From positions 1 through 12,403 of the forward strand of contig JAEZVB010000077.1 in assembly GCA_023443285.1 (NCBI GenBank): a stretch of DNA of 12,403 nucleotides, given 5' to 3'. The position numbers were made by a program, and so were the translations under genes. Shown piece by piece: positions 6,603-12,403 of the stretch. Source of the DNA: Bacillota bacterium (lineage in GTDB: Bacteria > Bacillota > Negativicutes > Sporomusales > Sporomusaceae). The notes under the pieces are model-generated. The model was given only the letters and a program-made list of their open reading frames with translations. It was not told the DNA's origin and did no database searches. Positions within the stretch are counted from its first letter, which is position 1. The number at the start of each line of letters is the position of its first letter.

Positions 6603-7229
6603 TTAGCTTAGAACCAAAACTGTAACCGTTTTGCGACCGAATTTAAAGGCGTCTTTGCGATTTTCGTAAGCTAAATCAATTTTGGCACCTTTAATTGCGC
6701 TACCAATGTCATCTGCAATAGCATAGCCATAACCCTCTATGTATAACCGAGTTCCTAAAGGAATTGTTTTGGGATCAACTGCGACAAGCCCTTTGCGCAG
6801 GTAGTGTTCACGCTTAGTCAAATTGCCACAGCCTGGATCTTGAGAAGTATAGGCAGTTGCCTGCATCGAAAGCTTTTTGCGATAGTTTTTAGGCTTATTT
6901 TGAGCCTCCTTTGTTAGTAAATCAGCAAGCTTTTGATCATATTGGCCAGTCTGTTTTAGCTGCAATGTTTTTTGTGCCAAGATAATAGCCTCTTTGGTGG
7001 AGGTATCTAATAGACCGGTCATAGAACCGGGATAAAAACCAGTGGTAGCCAATAATTGTTGCAGGTTCTTTATTTGGGTGTTGCCAGAATTGGGCTTGGT
7101 TGAAGACTTTTGTTTAGTAGGTGCTTTTGCTGTATTGGTTTTGGAGGCTGCAAAAGCCGCTGGTGCTGCACCAAATACAAGTAAGGTAATAACAAGCAGG
7201 GAAACTAACCAATAACTTTTACGACACAT
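6603..7229 (-). CDS. Exported peptidoglycan-binding 3D-domain protein (putative wall hydrolase)
   Basis: This 208-residue protein has a signal peptide (basic start C-R-K, hydrophobic 6-20, A-A-F-A-A-S near 24-29) and a low-complexity Lys/Thr/Ser linker. A PG_binding_1-like domain lies at about 50-106, including L-Q-Q-L-L-A-T-T-G-F-Y-P-G. A C-terminal 3D domain covers 121-208. The three aspartates that name the 3D domain are present: D152 (V-A-V-D-P), D173/D174 (I-A-D-D-I-G) and D185 (K-I-D-L-A-Y). The fold is shared with the MltA lytic transglycosylase and with B. subtilis YocH, so it probably cleaves peptidoglycan outside the membrane. The ATG at 7229 is chosen because GGAGG (complement of 7239-7243) lies 9 nt upstream. 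The TTG at 7256 has no such site. A TGTTAAAAT extended -10 lies at the complement of 7278-7286. Confidence 0.85.
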   Translation of the reverse strand: MCRKSYWLVSLLVITLLVFGAAPAAFAASKTNTAKAPTKQKSSTKPNSGNTQIKNLQQLLATTGFYPGSMTGLLDTSTKEAIILAQKTLQLKQTGQYDQKLADLLTKEAQNKPKNYRKKLSMQATAYTSQDPGCGNLTKREHYLRKGLVAVDPKTIPLGTRLYIEGYGYAIADDIGSAIKGAKIDLAYENRKDAFKFGRKTVTVLVLS

Positions 7230-7341
7230 TTGTTTGATCCTCCATTCTTGTCGCAATACAAAAGTAATCTCAACAGCATTTTAACATAATAATTGGTAAT
7301 TAGAATAGACCTTAAGGAATGTTCACTTACATTTTTTTAAT

Positions 7342-7414
7342 TTATCCGATGACTAACCCGCTCTAAGACTCCCGCTTTTAAAGCGGGAGTAAGAGCGGCT
7401 AAGTCCCTGGATAA
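7342..7414. repeat. Extragenic palindromic repeat, copy 2 (between divergent genes)
   Basis: A long imperfect hairpin. The inner arm ACTCCCGCTTT (7368-7378) pairs with 7380-7390. The outer arm GACTAACCCGCTCTAA (7351-7366) pairs with 7390-7405 at 13 of 16 positions. Outermost TTATCC (7342-7347) pairs with GGATAA (7409-7414). Its left arm closely matches the copy at 6515-6534. It lies between divergent genes, where a terminator is not needed, which supports a dispersed repeat. Confidence 0.75.
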
Positions 7415-7424
7415 TTTCGACTAG

Positions 7425-7456
7425 AATTCAGGCAGCGTCAAAACGCCGTCTGAATT
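7425..7456. other. Short hairpin in the divergent intergenic region
   Basis: AATTCAGGCAGCG (7425-7437) pairs with CGCCGTCTGAATT (7444-7456) through 13 positions, with one mismatch and one G-T pair, around a 6-nt loop. No T run follows. Its role is unknown. It could be part of the neighbouring repeat region. Confidence 0.5.
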
Positions 7457-7497
7457 AAGTCTCCATTTATTTTAAAAACGGAGGATATTTACTTTTA

Positions 7498-7506
7498 TGG
7501 TAGAAT
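7498..7506 (+). promoter_or_regulatory. Extended -10 promoter of the exported-protein/DUF1294 operon
   Basis: TGG-TAGAAT forms an extended -10 element (TG at 7498-7499, hexamer 7501-7506). No -35 match is visible. A start near 7513 gives a leader of about 44 nt to the ATG at 7557. Confidence 0.5.
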
Positions 7507-7556
7507 AAAGATATTTGCTGAGGAAAAAAGCAGACTTTGAGAAAAGGGGCGGTCAG

Positions 7557-8417
7557 ATGAGTATAAGAGTGTTGTCAAAGTTAGTAATGGTAGTCTTGAT
7601 GATGACAGTAGTGTCTGTTTGTAGTGTCGCCAACGTAAGGGCGGCAACAAGTGACGAATACAAGGAACTTGTGATTAAGGCTTATGAGAAAATGTCGGGG
7701 ATGCAGAGTTATCAGATGACTTTAGAAACTACAGGTTCTATGTCGATATTTGGTAAGACCATAGACATTGTTATGCATGGCGAATGTGATACGCAGGTAA
7801 AACCTCTGCTGGCTAAAAATGTTATGCAAATTACGGTAGATGATGGTTCGGCTAAAAAAGAGCAAAAGATTACACAATATATCGAAGAAACAAAAGGACA
7901 AGTTTTTATTTATTCCAATACAAACGGCAAGTGGGAGAGACTAAGCATGCTCCATTATGATCCACTTGTTGATTATGCAAATTATGCTAAGGCTGTTACA
8001 AATGTTGTGCTGGTCGAGGAAAACGATGAGATATCTGTCTTCGCAGTTACCATGGATGGAAGTTATTTGAGGGAAAGTATTGAGCGGATTTTGAATTCTT
8101 CAAACATGAAGAATTCAAAACTGCCGGAAGATTTTTTCAAGAATATAGGAGATATTACCTATAAGGTAGCGATTAACAAAAAGACGGCTATTATTTCTAG
8201 AACTGACATAGACATGTCAGACATGTTAGCGGCAATGGGCAATAGTATTGTTGAAAATGAAAAGAAACTATCTGATGCTGATAAGACGACGATTCGGGAA
8301 ATGTTTAATAATACAAAGCTTGTTACGAGCATGTTTTTTTCTAAATTTAACAGTATTGATAAAATTACCATTCCGAACGAGGTCAGACTTAATAGCTTAT
8401 CTGCTAAGACCATGTAA
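7557..8417 (+). CDS. Uncharacterised exported protein, possibly LolA/DUF6612-like
   Basis: The 286-residue product starts with a clear signal peptide: basic start, hydrophobic 9-26, and V-R-A-A near 28-30. Cys22 is not in a proper lipobox, so a lipoprotein is unlikely. The mature part opens with a helix carrying Y-E-K-M-S-G-M-Q-S-Y and continues with repeated beta-strand patterns (T-L-E-T-T-G-S-M-S-I, I-T-Q-Y-I-E-E-T). This resembles half-barrel proteins of the LolA/LppX or DUF6612 kind, which hold lipids or other hydrophobic ligands. That is a fold-level guess from sequence pattern only. The ATG at 7557 has an AGGGG site 9-10 nt upstream. An in-frame TTG at 7515 coincides with the likely transcription start and is not used. 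A DUF1294 membrane-protein gene starts 14 nt after the stop, so the two probably form an operon. Confidence 0.72.
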   Translation: MSIRVLSKLVMVVLMMTVVSVCSVANVRAATSDEYKELVIKAYEKMSGMQSYQMTLETTGSMSIFGKTIDIVMHGECDTQVKPLLAKNVMQITVDDGSAKKEQKITQYIEETKGQVFIYSNTNGKWERLSMLHYDPLVDYANYAKAVTNVVLVEENDEISVFAVTMDGSYLRESIERILNSSNMKNSKLPEDFFKNIGDITYKVAINKKTAIISRTDIDMSDMLAAMGNSIVENEKKLSDADKTTIREMFNNTKLVTSMFFSKFNSIDKITIPNEVRLNSLSAKTM

Positions 8418-8431
8418 AGAGGATACATAAT

Positions 8432-8707
8432 TTGAGTAATTATGATTTGCCCATTTGGTTTGTAGTGTGTTGGGTTTGGAATGTAGCCGCATTTTTAATG
8501 GTAAAGGCAGATAAGCAGTATGCTCGGAGCCGAGCCAGACGGATTCGCGAAAGATCCTTCTGGCTGATGGCGCTATTTGGTGGGGCAACTGGCGTACTCG
8601 CAGGAATGTATATGTATAGGCATAAGACTTTGCATTCAAATTTTGTTATTGGTATGCCTGTGATGCTGGCGTGTAATCTTGTTTGTATGTATATATTTTT
8701 TGCATAA
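8432..8707 (+). CDS. DUF1294 family small membrane protein
   Basis: The 91-residue protein has about three hydrophobic segments (residues 7-23, 44-60 and 71-90). It carries the usual DUF1294 marks: an N-x-x-A-F-x-x-x-x-x-D-K stretch near 17-28, the R-R-I-R-E motif near 36-40, the following G-G-A-T-G glycine run, and an R-H-K-T motif near 62-65. The family is widespread and has no firmly known function. The start codon is TTG, supported by AGAGGA (8418-8423) at 8 nt. It follows the exported-protein gene by 14 nt and ends at a strong terminator, so it is the last gene of that unit. Confidence 0.85.
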   Translation: MSNYDLPIWFVVCWVWNVAAFLMVKADKQYARSRARRIRERSFWLMALFGGATGVLAGMYMYRHKTLHSNFVIGMPVMLACNLVCMYIFFA

Positions 8708-8761
8708 TTAAAAAGAACAAGACAAAGGTTTAATGTTAACCTTTCTGTCTTGTTCTTTTAA
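8708..8761. terminator. Bidirectional rho-independent terminator
   Basis: AAAAGAACAAGACA (8711-8724) pairs over 14 bp with 8746-8759. An inner AAGGTT/AACCTT stem (8725-8730 with 8738-8743 or so) caps it. T runs are present on both strands. It follows the DUF1294 gene and also faces the minus-strand zinc-ribbon gene. Confidence 0.88.
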
Positions 8762-8764
8762 TTG

Positions 8765-8804
8765 CCGTAAAATAAGGAAACTCCCTTGCAAGAAGCAAGG
8801 GAGT
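8765..8804 (-). terminator. Terminator of the zinc-ribbon gene
   Basis: ACTCCCTTGC (8780-8789) pairs perfectly with 8795-8804 around a 5-nt loop. On the minus strand it is followed by a T-rich tract (TTTCCTTATTTTA). It lies 7 bp after the end of the minus-strand gene. Confidence 0.75.
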
Positions 8805-8811
8805 ACATATC

Positions 8812-9123
8812 CTAGTAACGTCTGTTGTTTTGTTGGCTAAAGCAGTCTCTGCAATATACAGGACGATCGCTGCTCGGACGGAACGGTACTTGGGTTTGAC
8901 AACCGCAAGCAGCACAGGTTACGTCATGCATTTCGCGTTGTTGGAAGTTGGAGCTGCGGCCACCAAAACCACCACGGTTTTGTTGTTTGCGAGCTGCACG
9001 GCATTCCGGGCAACGGCCAGGTTCGTTGGTGAACCCTTTCTCTGCAAAGAAATCTTGTTCTGATGCTGAGAAAACGAACTCAGCGCCGCAATCGCGGCAT
9101 GTTAATGTTTTGTCTTCGGCCAT
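8812..9123 (-). CDS. Small double zinc-ribbon protein (CxxC-x17-CxxC type)
   Basis: The 103-residue product has two zinc ribbons. The first uses C9-x2-C12 and C38-x2-C41, typical of the small zinc-ribbon family often found in Firmicutes. The second uses C70-x2-C73 and C91-x2-C94, with exactly 17 residues between pairs. A Gly/Arg/Gln-rich flexible linker (about 43-66) joins them, and the C-terminus is basic (N-N-R-R-Y). This suggests nucleic-acid or protein binding in the cytoplasm. The exact role of such proteins is not established. The ATG at 9123 has AGGAGG (complement of 9133-9138) 9 nt upstream. An upstream ATG at 9141 directly precedes that ribosome site and is not used. A well-formed promoter sits over 100 nt upstream, giving a long leader. 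Confidence 0.85.
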   Translation of the reverse strand: MAEDKTLTCRDCGAEFVFSASEQDFFAEKGFTNEPGRCPECRAARKQQNRGGFGGRSSNFQQREMHDVTCAACGCQTQVPFRPSSDRPVYCRDCFSQQNNRRY

Positions 9124-9448
9124 GTTATATGACCTCCTCATAAAGATTACCCTGACCTAGCTTTAGAAGATTTACTCATTGGGCTTCTCTAAATGAGAAG
9201 GACTAATGGAAAATTCCTCGGGCCTATAGGGGCAATTCTAAGTATACTATTATATTTGGAAAAAGTAAAGGCCTTTCTTATGTGAAAAACCACTTCTATC
9301 TTGAACGGATTTTTCATAATAACATAGTAATACCCAATATACGTTTTGTGAGGGTAAGAAAAGTTTTGTAAAGTTTAAATAGTAAGTTTAATAATGACTT
9401 AATATGGAATATATTATTATAGCGAACTAAACGGAGGAGGGGTAAGGA
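9124..9448. other. Divergent intergenic region
   Basis: About 325 bp separate the zinc-ribbon gene from the amidase gene. The left third is the likely leader and promoter of the zinc-ribbon gene. The right part is very AT-rich. It contains TAATAT-GGAAT-ATATTA (9400-9416) and only weak sigma-A-like hexamers (ATGACT at 9394, TATTAT at 9415, 15 bp apart). I see no good match to sporulation sigma factor promoters and no small gene. Confidence 0.5.
9241..9269 (-). promoter_or_regulatory. Sigma-A-type promoter of the zinc-ribbon gene
   Basis: On the minus strand TTTACT (complement of 9264-9269) and TATACT (complement of 9241-9246) are separated by 17 bp. Transcription from about 9234 would give a leader of about 110 nt. 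The leader contains a CTTCTC-TAAAT-GAGAAG hairpin (9184-9200) and a CCTATAGG palindrome. Confidence 0.5.
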
Positions 9449-10024
9449 ATGGCCAGGGTATGTCTTGATCCCGGTCACGCGGGAGGGAATATTGATCCAG
9501 GTGCAGTTAACAATGAAACCGGGTTACAGGAGGCTACGGTAAACCTAGTTGTTGCCAGTCAGGTGAAAAAATATCTAGTAGCTGCAGGGTATCAGGTGTT
9601 GATGACGAGGACTGAGGAAGAACAGATGGAAACAGATAGTTTGGCGTATCGGTGTGAATTGGCTAATAATTGGGGTGCGGACTTGGTGGTATCTCTTCAT
9701 TGCAACGCGGCTGTCGATGAACAAGCCCATGGGGTTGAAATCTTTACAACCCAGGGTGAATCAGCAGGTGATCGTGCGGCTATTTGCATCATTAATCAGG
9801 TGACAAACACCTTTCCAGATTTACAGCTTAGGGCTGATTGGGATGATGGTGATCCGGACAAGGAAGTGAATTTTTATATTTTGCGCTATACGGATGCGCC
9901 GGCAGTACTTTTGGAGATGGCCTTCATTTCAAATCCTGAGGAAGCAAAAAAACTGGCAGACCCAGATTGGCAAAGAGCAATGGCAAGGGCAGTTGCCCAA
10001 GGAATAAGTGAATTTATTAAATGA
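9449..10024 (+). CDS. N-acetylmuramoyl-L-alanine amidase (Amidase_3) without signal peptide
   Basis: This 191-residue protein is a bare Amidase_3 catalytic domain. Zinc ligands and the catalytic residue are in place: H10 (L-D-P-G-H-A-G), E28 (G-L-Q-E-A-T-V-N-L), H84 (S-L-H-C-N-A) and E156 (L-L-E-M-A-F-I-S-N). It should cut the bond between N-acetylmuramic acid and L-alanine in peptidoglycan. There is no signal peptide, membrane anchor or wall-binding domain, although many relatives have them. Mother-cell sporulation amidases such as CwlC and phage endolysins also lack a signal peptide. No phage genes are nearby, so a sporulation or autolysis role is the better guess. GGAGGAGGGG (9432-9441) lies a few bases before the ATG. 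It is a single-gene unit between the zinc-ribbon leader and a hairpin. Confidence 0.9.
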   Translation: MARVCLDPGHAGGNIDPGAVNNETGLQEATVNLVVASQVKKYLVAAGYQVLMTRTEEEQMETDSLAYRCELANNWGADLVVSLHCNAAVDEQAHGVEIFTTQGESAGDRAAICIINQVTNTFPDLQLRADWDDGDPDKEVNFYILRYTDAPAVLLEMAFISNPEEAKKLADPDWQRAMARAVAQGISEFIK

Positions 10025-10027
10025 TAG

Positions 10028-10058
10028 ATGCCCTGCAACCGCAAGGATTGCAGGGCAT
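10028..10058. terminator. Hairpin between convergent amidase and thioesterase genes
   Basis: ATGCCCTGCAA (10028-10038) pairs perfectly over 11 bp with 10048-10058 around a 9-nt loop, starting 4 nt after the amidase stop. The following T run is short (TTTAA), so termination efficiency is uncertain. It may serve both genes. Confidence 0.65.
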
Positions 10059-10080
10059 TTAATGTCCAATGATGATTATC

Positions 10081-10494
10081 TTAGAGAAATGTGCCGGTAA
10101 CAAAAAAAGTGGCTCTAGCAGCAACAACAATCTTATCTTCGCTGTTATAAATATTGGTTTCAGAAACCATAGTTCTGCTGCCATTATGGATTAGATTTGC
10201 AACAGCAGTAAGTGAATCGCCAATAGGTACATTACGTATATAATTTAAATTCATATCAAGAGTAACAACCTTTTTGCCGGTGGTGGCACAAGCCAACCCC
10301 ATAGCAGTATCGGCGAGAGAAGCTATTGCGCCGCCGTGTGTCGCTTTATATAAGTTGGCATGTTTATTTTCGATAGGCATGTTGAGTGTAATACTACCTT
10401 TAGACATTTCAACAATTTTCATTTGAAGTAAATTTACAAATGGATTTTCAGCATAAAGAGAACGTAAGTGATTTTCTAGAGCAAAGTCCATCAT
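10081..10494 (-). CDS. PaaI-type hotdog-fold thioesterase
   Basis: The 137-residue protein matches the hotdog thioesterase (4HBT) superfamily in length and motif. The H-G-G-A-I-A-S-L-A-D-T-A-M-G segment (about residues 53-66) is the PaaI-type active-site helix with its Gly-Gly and catalytic Asp. A later T-L-D-M-N-L-N-Y-I-R strand is also typical. Members hydrolyse acyl-CoA or aryl-CoA thioesters in the cytoplasm. The substrate cannot be predicted, and the genes around it give no pathway. GGGAGG (complement of 10501-10506) lies 6 nt before the first of two ATG codons (10494 and 10491), and either could start it. A TGG-TACAAT extended -10 lies at the complement of 10523-10531. Confidence 0.87.
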   Translation of the reverse strand: MMDFALENHLRSLYAENPFVNLLQMKIVEMSKGSITLNMPIENKHANLYKATHGGAIASLADTAMGLACATTGKKVVTLDMNLNYIRNVPIGDSLTAVANLIHNGSRTMVSETNIYNSEDKIVVAARATFFVTGTFL

Positions 10495-10663
10495 AGTGTT
10501 CCTCCCAGAATGTAATGTTACTATTGTACCACATGTCGTGCGAGATTAGCGCCTGTTTCAGAAAAATGATGAAAACTGTAATGCGCAGAGTATGGTTATA
10601 AAAAAAATTCCAATACTATATATCTGTAAGGTTTGATTCTATTCTATAAAAGTTGGAGGAAGT

Positions 10664-11206
10664 ATGAAAAAATTTGTTTGCACTATTTGTGGATATGTTC
10701 ATCAAGGTGAAGAGCCGCCTGAGAAATGCCCAGTTTGTAAAGCCAGCCAAGATAAGTTTAAAGAAATGACAGGAGAACTGGCATGGGCAGATGAACACAG
10801 AATTGGAATTGCGAAAGATGTCCCGGAAGAAATCGCAGAGGGTCTGCGGGCTAATTTTTTGGGTGAATGTACGGAAGTAGGGATGTATCTAGCTATGTCG
10901 CGTCAAGCAGATCGACAAGGATATCCCGAGGCGGCTGAAGCCTACAAGCGGATTGCCTTTGAAGAAGCCGAACATGCTGCAAAATTTGCAGAACTCTTAG
11001 GCGAGGTAGTGGTTGCTGATACAAAAGCAAATTTAAGTGCAAGAGTTGAGGCGGAATATGGGGCTTGTGAAGGTAAAAAGAAGCTGGCAACTTTAGCAAA
11101 GCAGCATAATCTAGACGCCATTCATGATACTGTCCATGAAATGTGTAAAGATGAAGCCAGGCATGGGTGCGCTTTTAAAGGCTTGCTTGATAGATACTTC
11201 AAATAA
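10664..11206 (+). CDS. rbr: Reverse rubrerythrin (rubredoxin domain first), probable peroxidase
   Basis: The 180-residue protein has an N-terminal rubredoxin-like iron site (C6-x2-C9 and C22-x2-C25) followed by a four-helix diiron domain (about 50-180). Probable iron ligands are E68, E101-x2-H104, a Glu near 128-130, and E164-x2-H167. In ordinary rubrerythrin the rubredoxin part is at the C-terminus. The reversed order is that of the clostridial reverse rubrerythrins, which reduce hydrogen peroxide and oxygen with electrons from NADH through a reductase and rubredoxin. It probably protects this anaerobe from oxidative stress in the cytoplasm. GGAGGA (10655-10660) precedes the ATG. The DUF1540 gene starts 14 nt after the stop, so they are likely co-transcribed. 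I saw no convincing PerR box upstream. Confidence 0.92.
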   Translation: MKKFVCTICGYVHQGEEPPEKCPVCKASQDKFKEMTGELAWADEHRIGIAKDVPEEIAEGLRANFLGECTEVGMYLAMSRQADRQGYPEAAEAYKRIAFEEAEHAAKFAELLGEVVVADTKANLSARVEAEYGACEGKKKLATLAKQHNLDAIHDTVHEMCKDEARHGCAFKGLLDRYFK

Positions 11207-11220
11207 AGGGGGAAAGAAAA

Positions 11221-11541
11221 ATGATGAAAATTAACTGCGAGGTTACTGAATGTTCGCATAATAAGACAGGTATATGTTATGCGAATTGTGTTGATATAGT
11301 TGGCAATTCAGCTAATAAGGAATGTCAAACTAGCTGTGGTTCCTATTTAAATAAGCTGCATTACTCTGAGTTGACCAATAATGTATTAAGTTCAGGTTCC
11401 TGTGATTGTTTAAAATGTTCGGTAGAGACTTGTACATATAACGATAATAAATTGTGTAGTTTAGATTCTATTCTGGTTAGCGGAGATAGTGTAGAGTATT
11501 ATACGCAAACAGAATGCTCCAGCTTTAAACATAGAAGCTAG
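11221..11541 (+). CDS. Tandem DUF1540 cysteine-rich protein
   Basis: The 106-residue protein consists of two DUF1540-like repeats, small cysteine-rich units thought to bind metal. Repeat one has C6, C11, C19 and C39. Repeat two has C66, C71, C79 and C99. The spacing C-x4-C-x7-C-x19-C is the same in both, 60 residues apart, so the gene arose by internal duplication. Four further cysteines (C23, C35, C61, C63) lie outside the repeated pattern. There is no signal peptide. GGGGG (11208-11212) stands 8 nt before the first ATG, and a second ATG follows directly. Being 14 nt downstream of the rubrerythrin gene suggests a role in metal handling or oxidative stress, which is inference from context. 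The T run at 11588-11593 after this gene has no clear stem. Confidence 0.82.
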   Translation: MMKINCEVTECSHNKTGICYANCVDIVGNSANKECQTSCGSYLNKLHYSELTNNVLSSGSCDCLKCSVETCTYNDNKLCSLDSILVSGDSVEYYTQTECSSFKHRS

Positions 11542-11631
11542 CTAAAGCTTTAGGCAAGATGAATTACTTGATCCTTTACAAGGTTGCTTTTTTGCTGGAA
11601 TTGAATTCGATAATTTAGAGGACGTGATCTG

Positions 11632-12108
11632 TTGAAACAATTATTGCAGCATTTTGCGCACGCGCTTTCACACTATATGGATTCGGCTTTGCTTCTGTTC
11701 CGCCTAGGGTTAGGGGGAATGTTTATGTGGCATGGCTGGCCTAAAATTATTGGTGGAACTGAGAAATGGGCTGGACTTGGCAAGACAATGGGCACCTTTG
11801 GGATTGAGTTTGCGCCAACTTTTTGGGGATTTATGTCTAGTTTCGCTGAGTTTGGCGGCGGTTTACTGTTTGCGCTCGGCTTATTCTATCGTCCAGCCTG
11901 CTTCCTACTATTTAGCAATATGTTAATAGCGTTCACCAGCCAGATGGTTGATGGCAAGGGCTTGCAGAAAGCATCGCAATCTTTGGAGGACGGACTAAGC
12001 TTTTTCGCTGCAGGCTTTATCGGGCCAGGTAAATATAGTCTAGACTATTATCGAGGTATTGAGCAACCAGTGGAAAAAGGGATTCACAATAAATTGCTAA
12101 GGAAATAG
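11632..12108 (+). CDS. DoxX family membrane protein
   Basis: The 158-residue protein has four hydrophobic segments (about 18-34, 62-83, 86-102 and 118-132), the DoxX arrangement. The first carries R-L-G-L-G-G-M-F-M-W-H-G-W-P-K, the usual conserved region of this family. A G-G-G-L-L-F-A-L-G-L-F-Y-R-P segment marks the third. DoxX was named for a subunit of an archaeal quinol oxidase. Most bacterial members are of unproven function, with some linked to thiol or oxidative-stress systems. The start codon is TTG, with AGAGGA (11617-11622) 9 nt upstream. A weak promoter candidate is TTGCTT (11584) with GATAAT (11609), 19 bp apart. It sits about 90 bp after the DUF1540 gene and may be transcribed separately. 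Confidence 0.85.
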   Translation: MKQLLQHFAHALSHYMDSALLLFRLGLGGMFMWHGWPKIIGGTEKWAGLGKTMGTFGIEFAPTFWGFMSSFAEFGGGLLFALGLFYRPACFLLFSNMLIAFTSQMVDGKGLQKASQSLEDGLSFFAAGFIGPGKYSLDYYRGIEQPVEKGIHNKLLRK

Positions 12109-12300
12109 CATTTAAGAAGAGTTGTCATCAATATAAAGCGATCAGAGCCGGCGGTAGGCAAAAGCTCTGATTGAAGTTAAAACGGGAATTACATTGGTAT
12201 TACACCACCGCATAGTTTGATAGAGCCTGTCTTGGTAAGCTATTGACTTAACTTGAACATGCGAATGGGTGATGTGGGGGCTGTGTGAAAACTAGTCCAA
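12109..12300. other. Non-coding stretch with one hairpin
   Basis: No plausible gene is seen. ATCAGAGC (12141-12148) pairs perfectly with 12164-12171 around a 15-nt loop and lies about 30 bp after the DoxX stop. It lacks a T run, so it is a weak terminator candidate. The remaining sequence up to 12300 has short, interrupted reading frames only. Confidence 0.45.
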
Positions 12301-12301
12301 A

Positions 12302-12338
12302 AAAAATCCGCTAAAATGTTGAGTTTTAGCGGATTTTT
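12302..12338. terminator. Strong bidirectional terminator
   Basis: AAAAATCCGCTAAAA (12302-12316) pairs perfectly over 15 bp with 12324-12338 around a 7-nt loop. It has an A run on the left and a T run on the right. It could end the DoxX transcript and also insulate the next gene. Confidence 0.88.
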
Positions 12339-12359
12339 CATGCCTGTCAGGAAGAAAAA

Positions 12360-12368
12360 TGGTAAAAT
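12360..12368 (+). promoter_or_regulatory. Extended -10 promoter of a gene starting beyond the window
   Basis: TGG-TAAAAT is an extended -10 element (TG at 12360-12361, hexamer 12363-12368) with no clear -35. An AGGTG site at 12394-12398 would place a start codon just outside the window on the right. Confidence 0.4.
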
Positions 12369-12403
12369 AGAGATAAGAAATATCAAACAAAGCAGGTGTT
12401 GAG

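Noticed and set aside
8830..9160. Plus-strand reading frames across the zinc-ribbon gene
   Set aside because: They lie opposite a gene with clear CxxC motifs and a strong ribosome site, and their own products show no recognisable features.
10540..10660. PerR box upstream of the reverse rubrerythrin gene
   Set aside because: The region has AT-rich pieces such as TTATAAA, but no 15-bp palindrome close to the PerR consensus.
12284..12300. Terminal repeat of an insertion sequence (GGGGGCTGTGTGAAAAC)
   Set aside because: It resembles ends of some insertion sequences, but no inverted partner, target duplication or transposase remnant is visible in the window.

Overview
The window looks like chromosomal DNA of an anaerobic, probably spore-forming Firmicute. 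The AT-rich Shine-Dalgarno-type gene starts, the lactate-oxidation iron-sulfur proteins, the rubredoxin-first rubrerythrin, the DUF1540 protein and the 3D-domain wall hydrolase suggest a Negativicute of the Pelosinus/Sporomusa type. This placement is inferred from gene content and is not proven. There are 13 complete protein genes, one possible gene start at the left edge, and several clear hairpin terminators. I see no tRNA, rRNA, CRISPR array, intact insertion sequence or phage gene.

Layout. Positions 1-3180 hold a lactate-utilisation locus. A possible gene start on the minus strand, perhaps a lactate permease, diverges from a two-gene operon: a LutC-like LUD protein and a 723-residue fusion of LutB-like and LutA-like parts. 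The divergent intergenic region carries two perfect 11-bp GntR/FadR-type operators about 137 bp apart, in opposite orientation. Next come a LysE-family exporter (3300-3962) and a soluble HD-GYP cyclic-di-GMP phosphodiesterase (4125-5267), the latter behind a sequence resembling a sigma-D (motility) promoter. Positions 5437-8707 hold an unrecognised exported protein, a minus-strand exported 3D-domain wall protein, a second exported protein, and a DUF1294 membrane protein. Two copies of a related hairpin repeat flank the 3D-domain gene.

Positions 8812-10494 carry a double zinc-ribbon protein (minus), a signal-less N-acetylmuramoyl-L-alanine amidase (plus) and a hotdog thioesterase (minus). Positions 10664-11541 are a probable stress operon of reverse rubrerythrin and a tandem-duplicated DUF1540 protein. 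A DoxX-family membrane protein follows. The window ends with a strong terminator and a likely promoter for the next gene.

The clearest functional unit is the lactate locus, with sensing through the operators, possible uptake and oxidation side by side. The rest is a set of short transcription units for envelope maintenance, signalling and oxidative-stress defence. I found no clearly new multi-gene system. The most unusual items are the paired extragenic palindromes, the exactly spaced DUF1540 duplication, the LutB-LutA fusion with its paired operators, and the sigma-D-like element before the HD-GYP gene.
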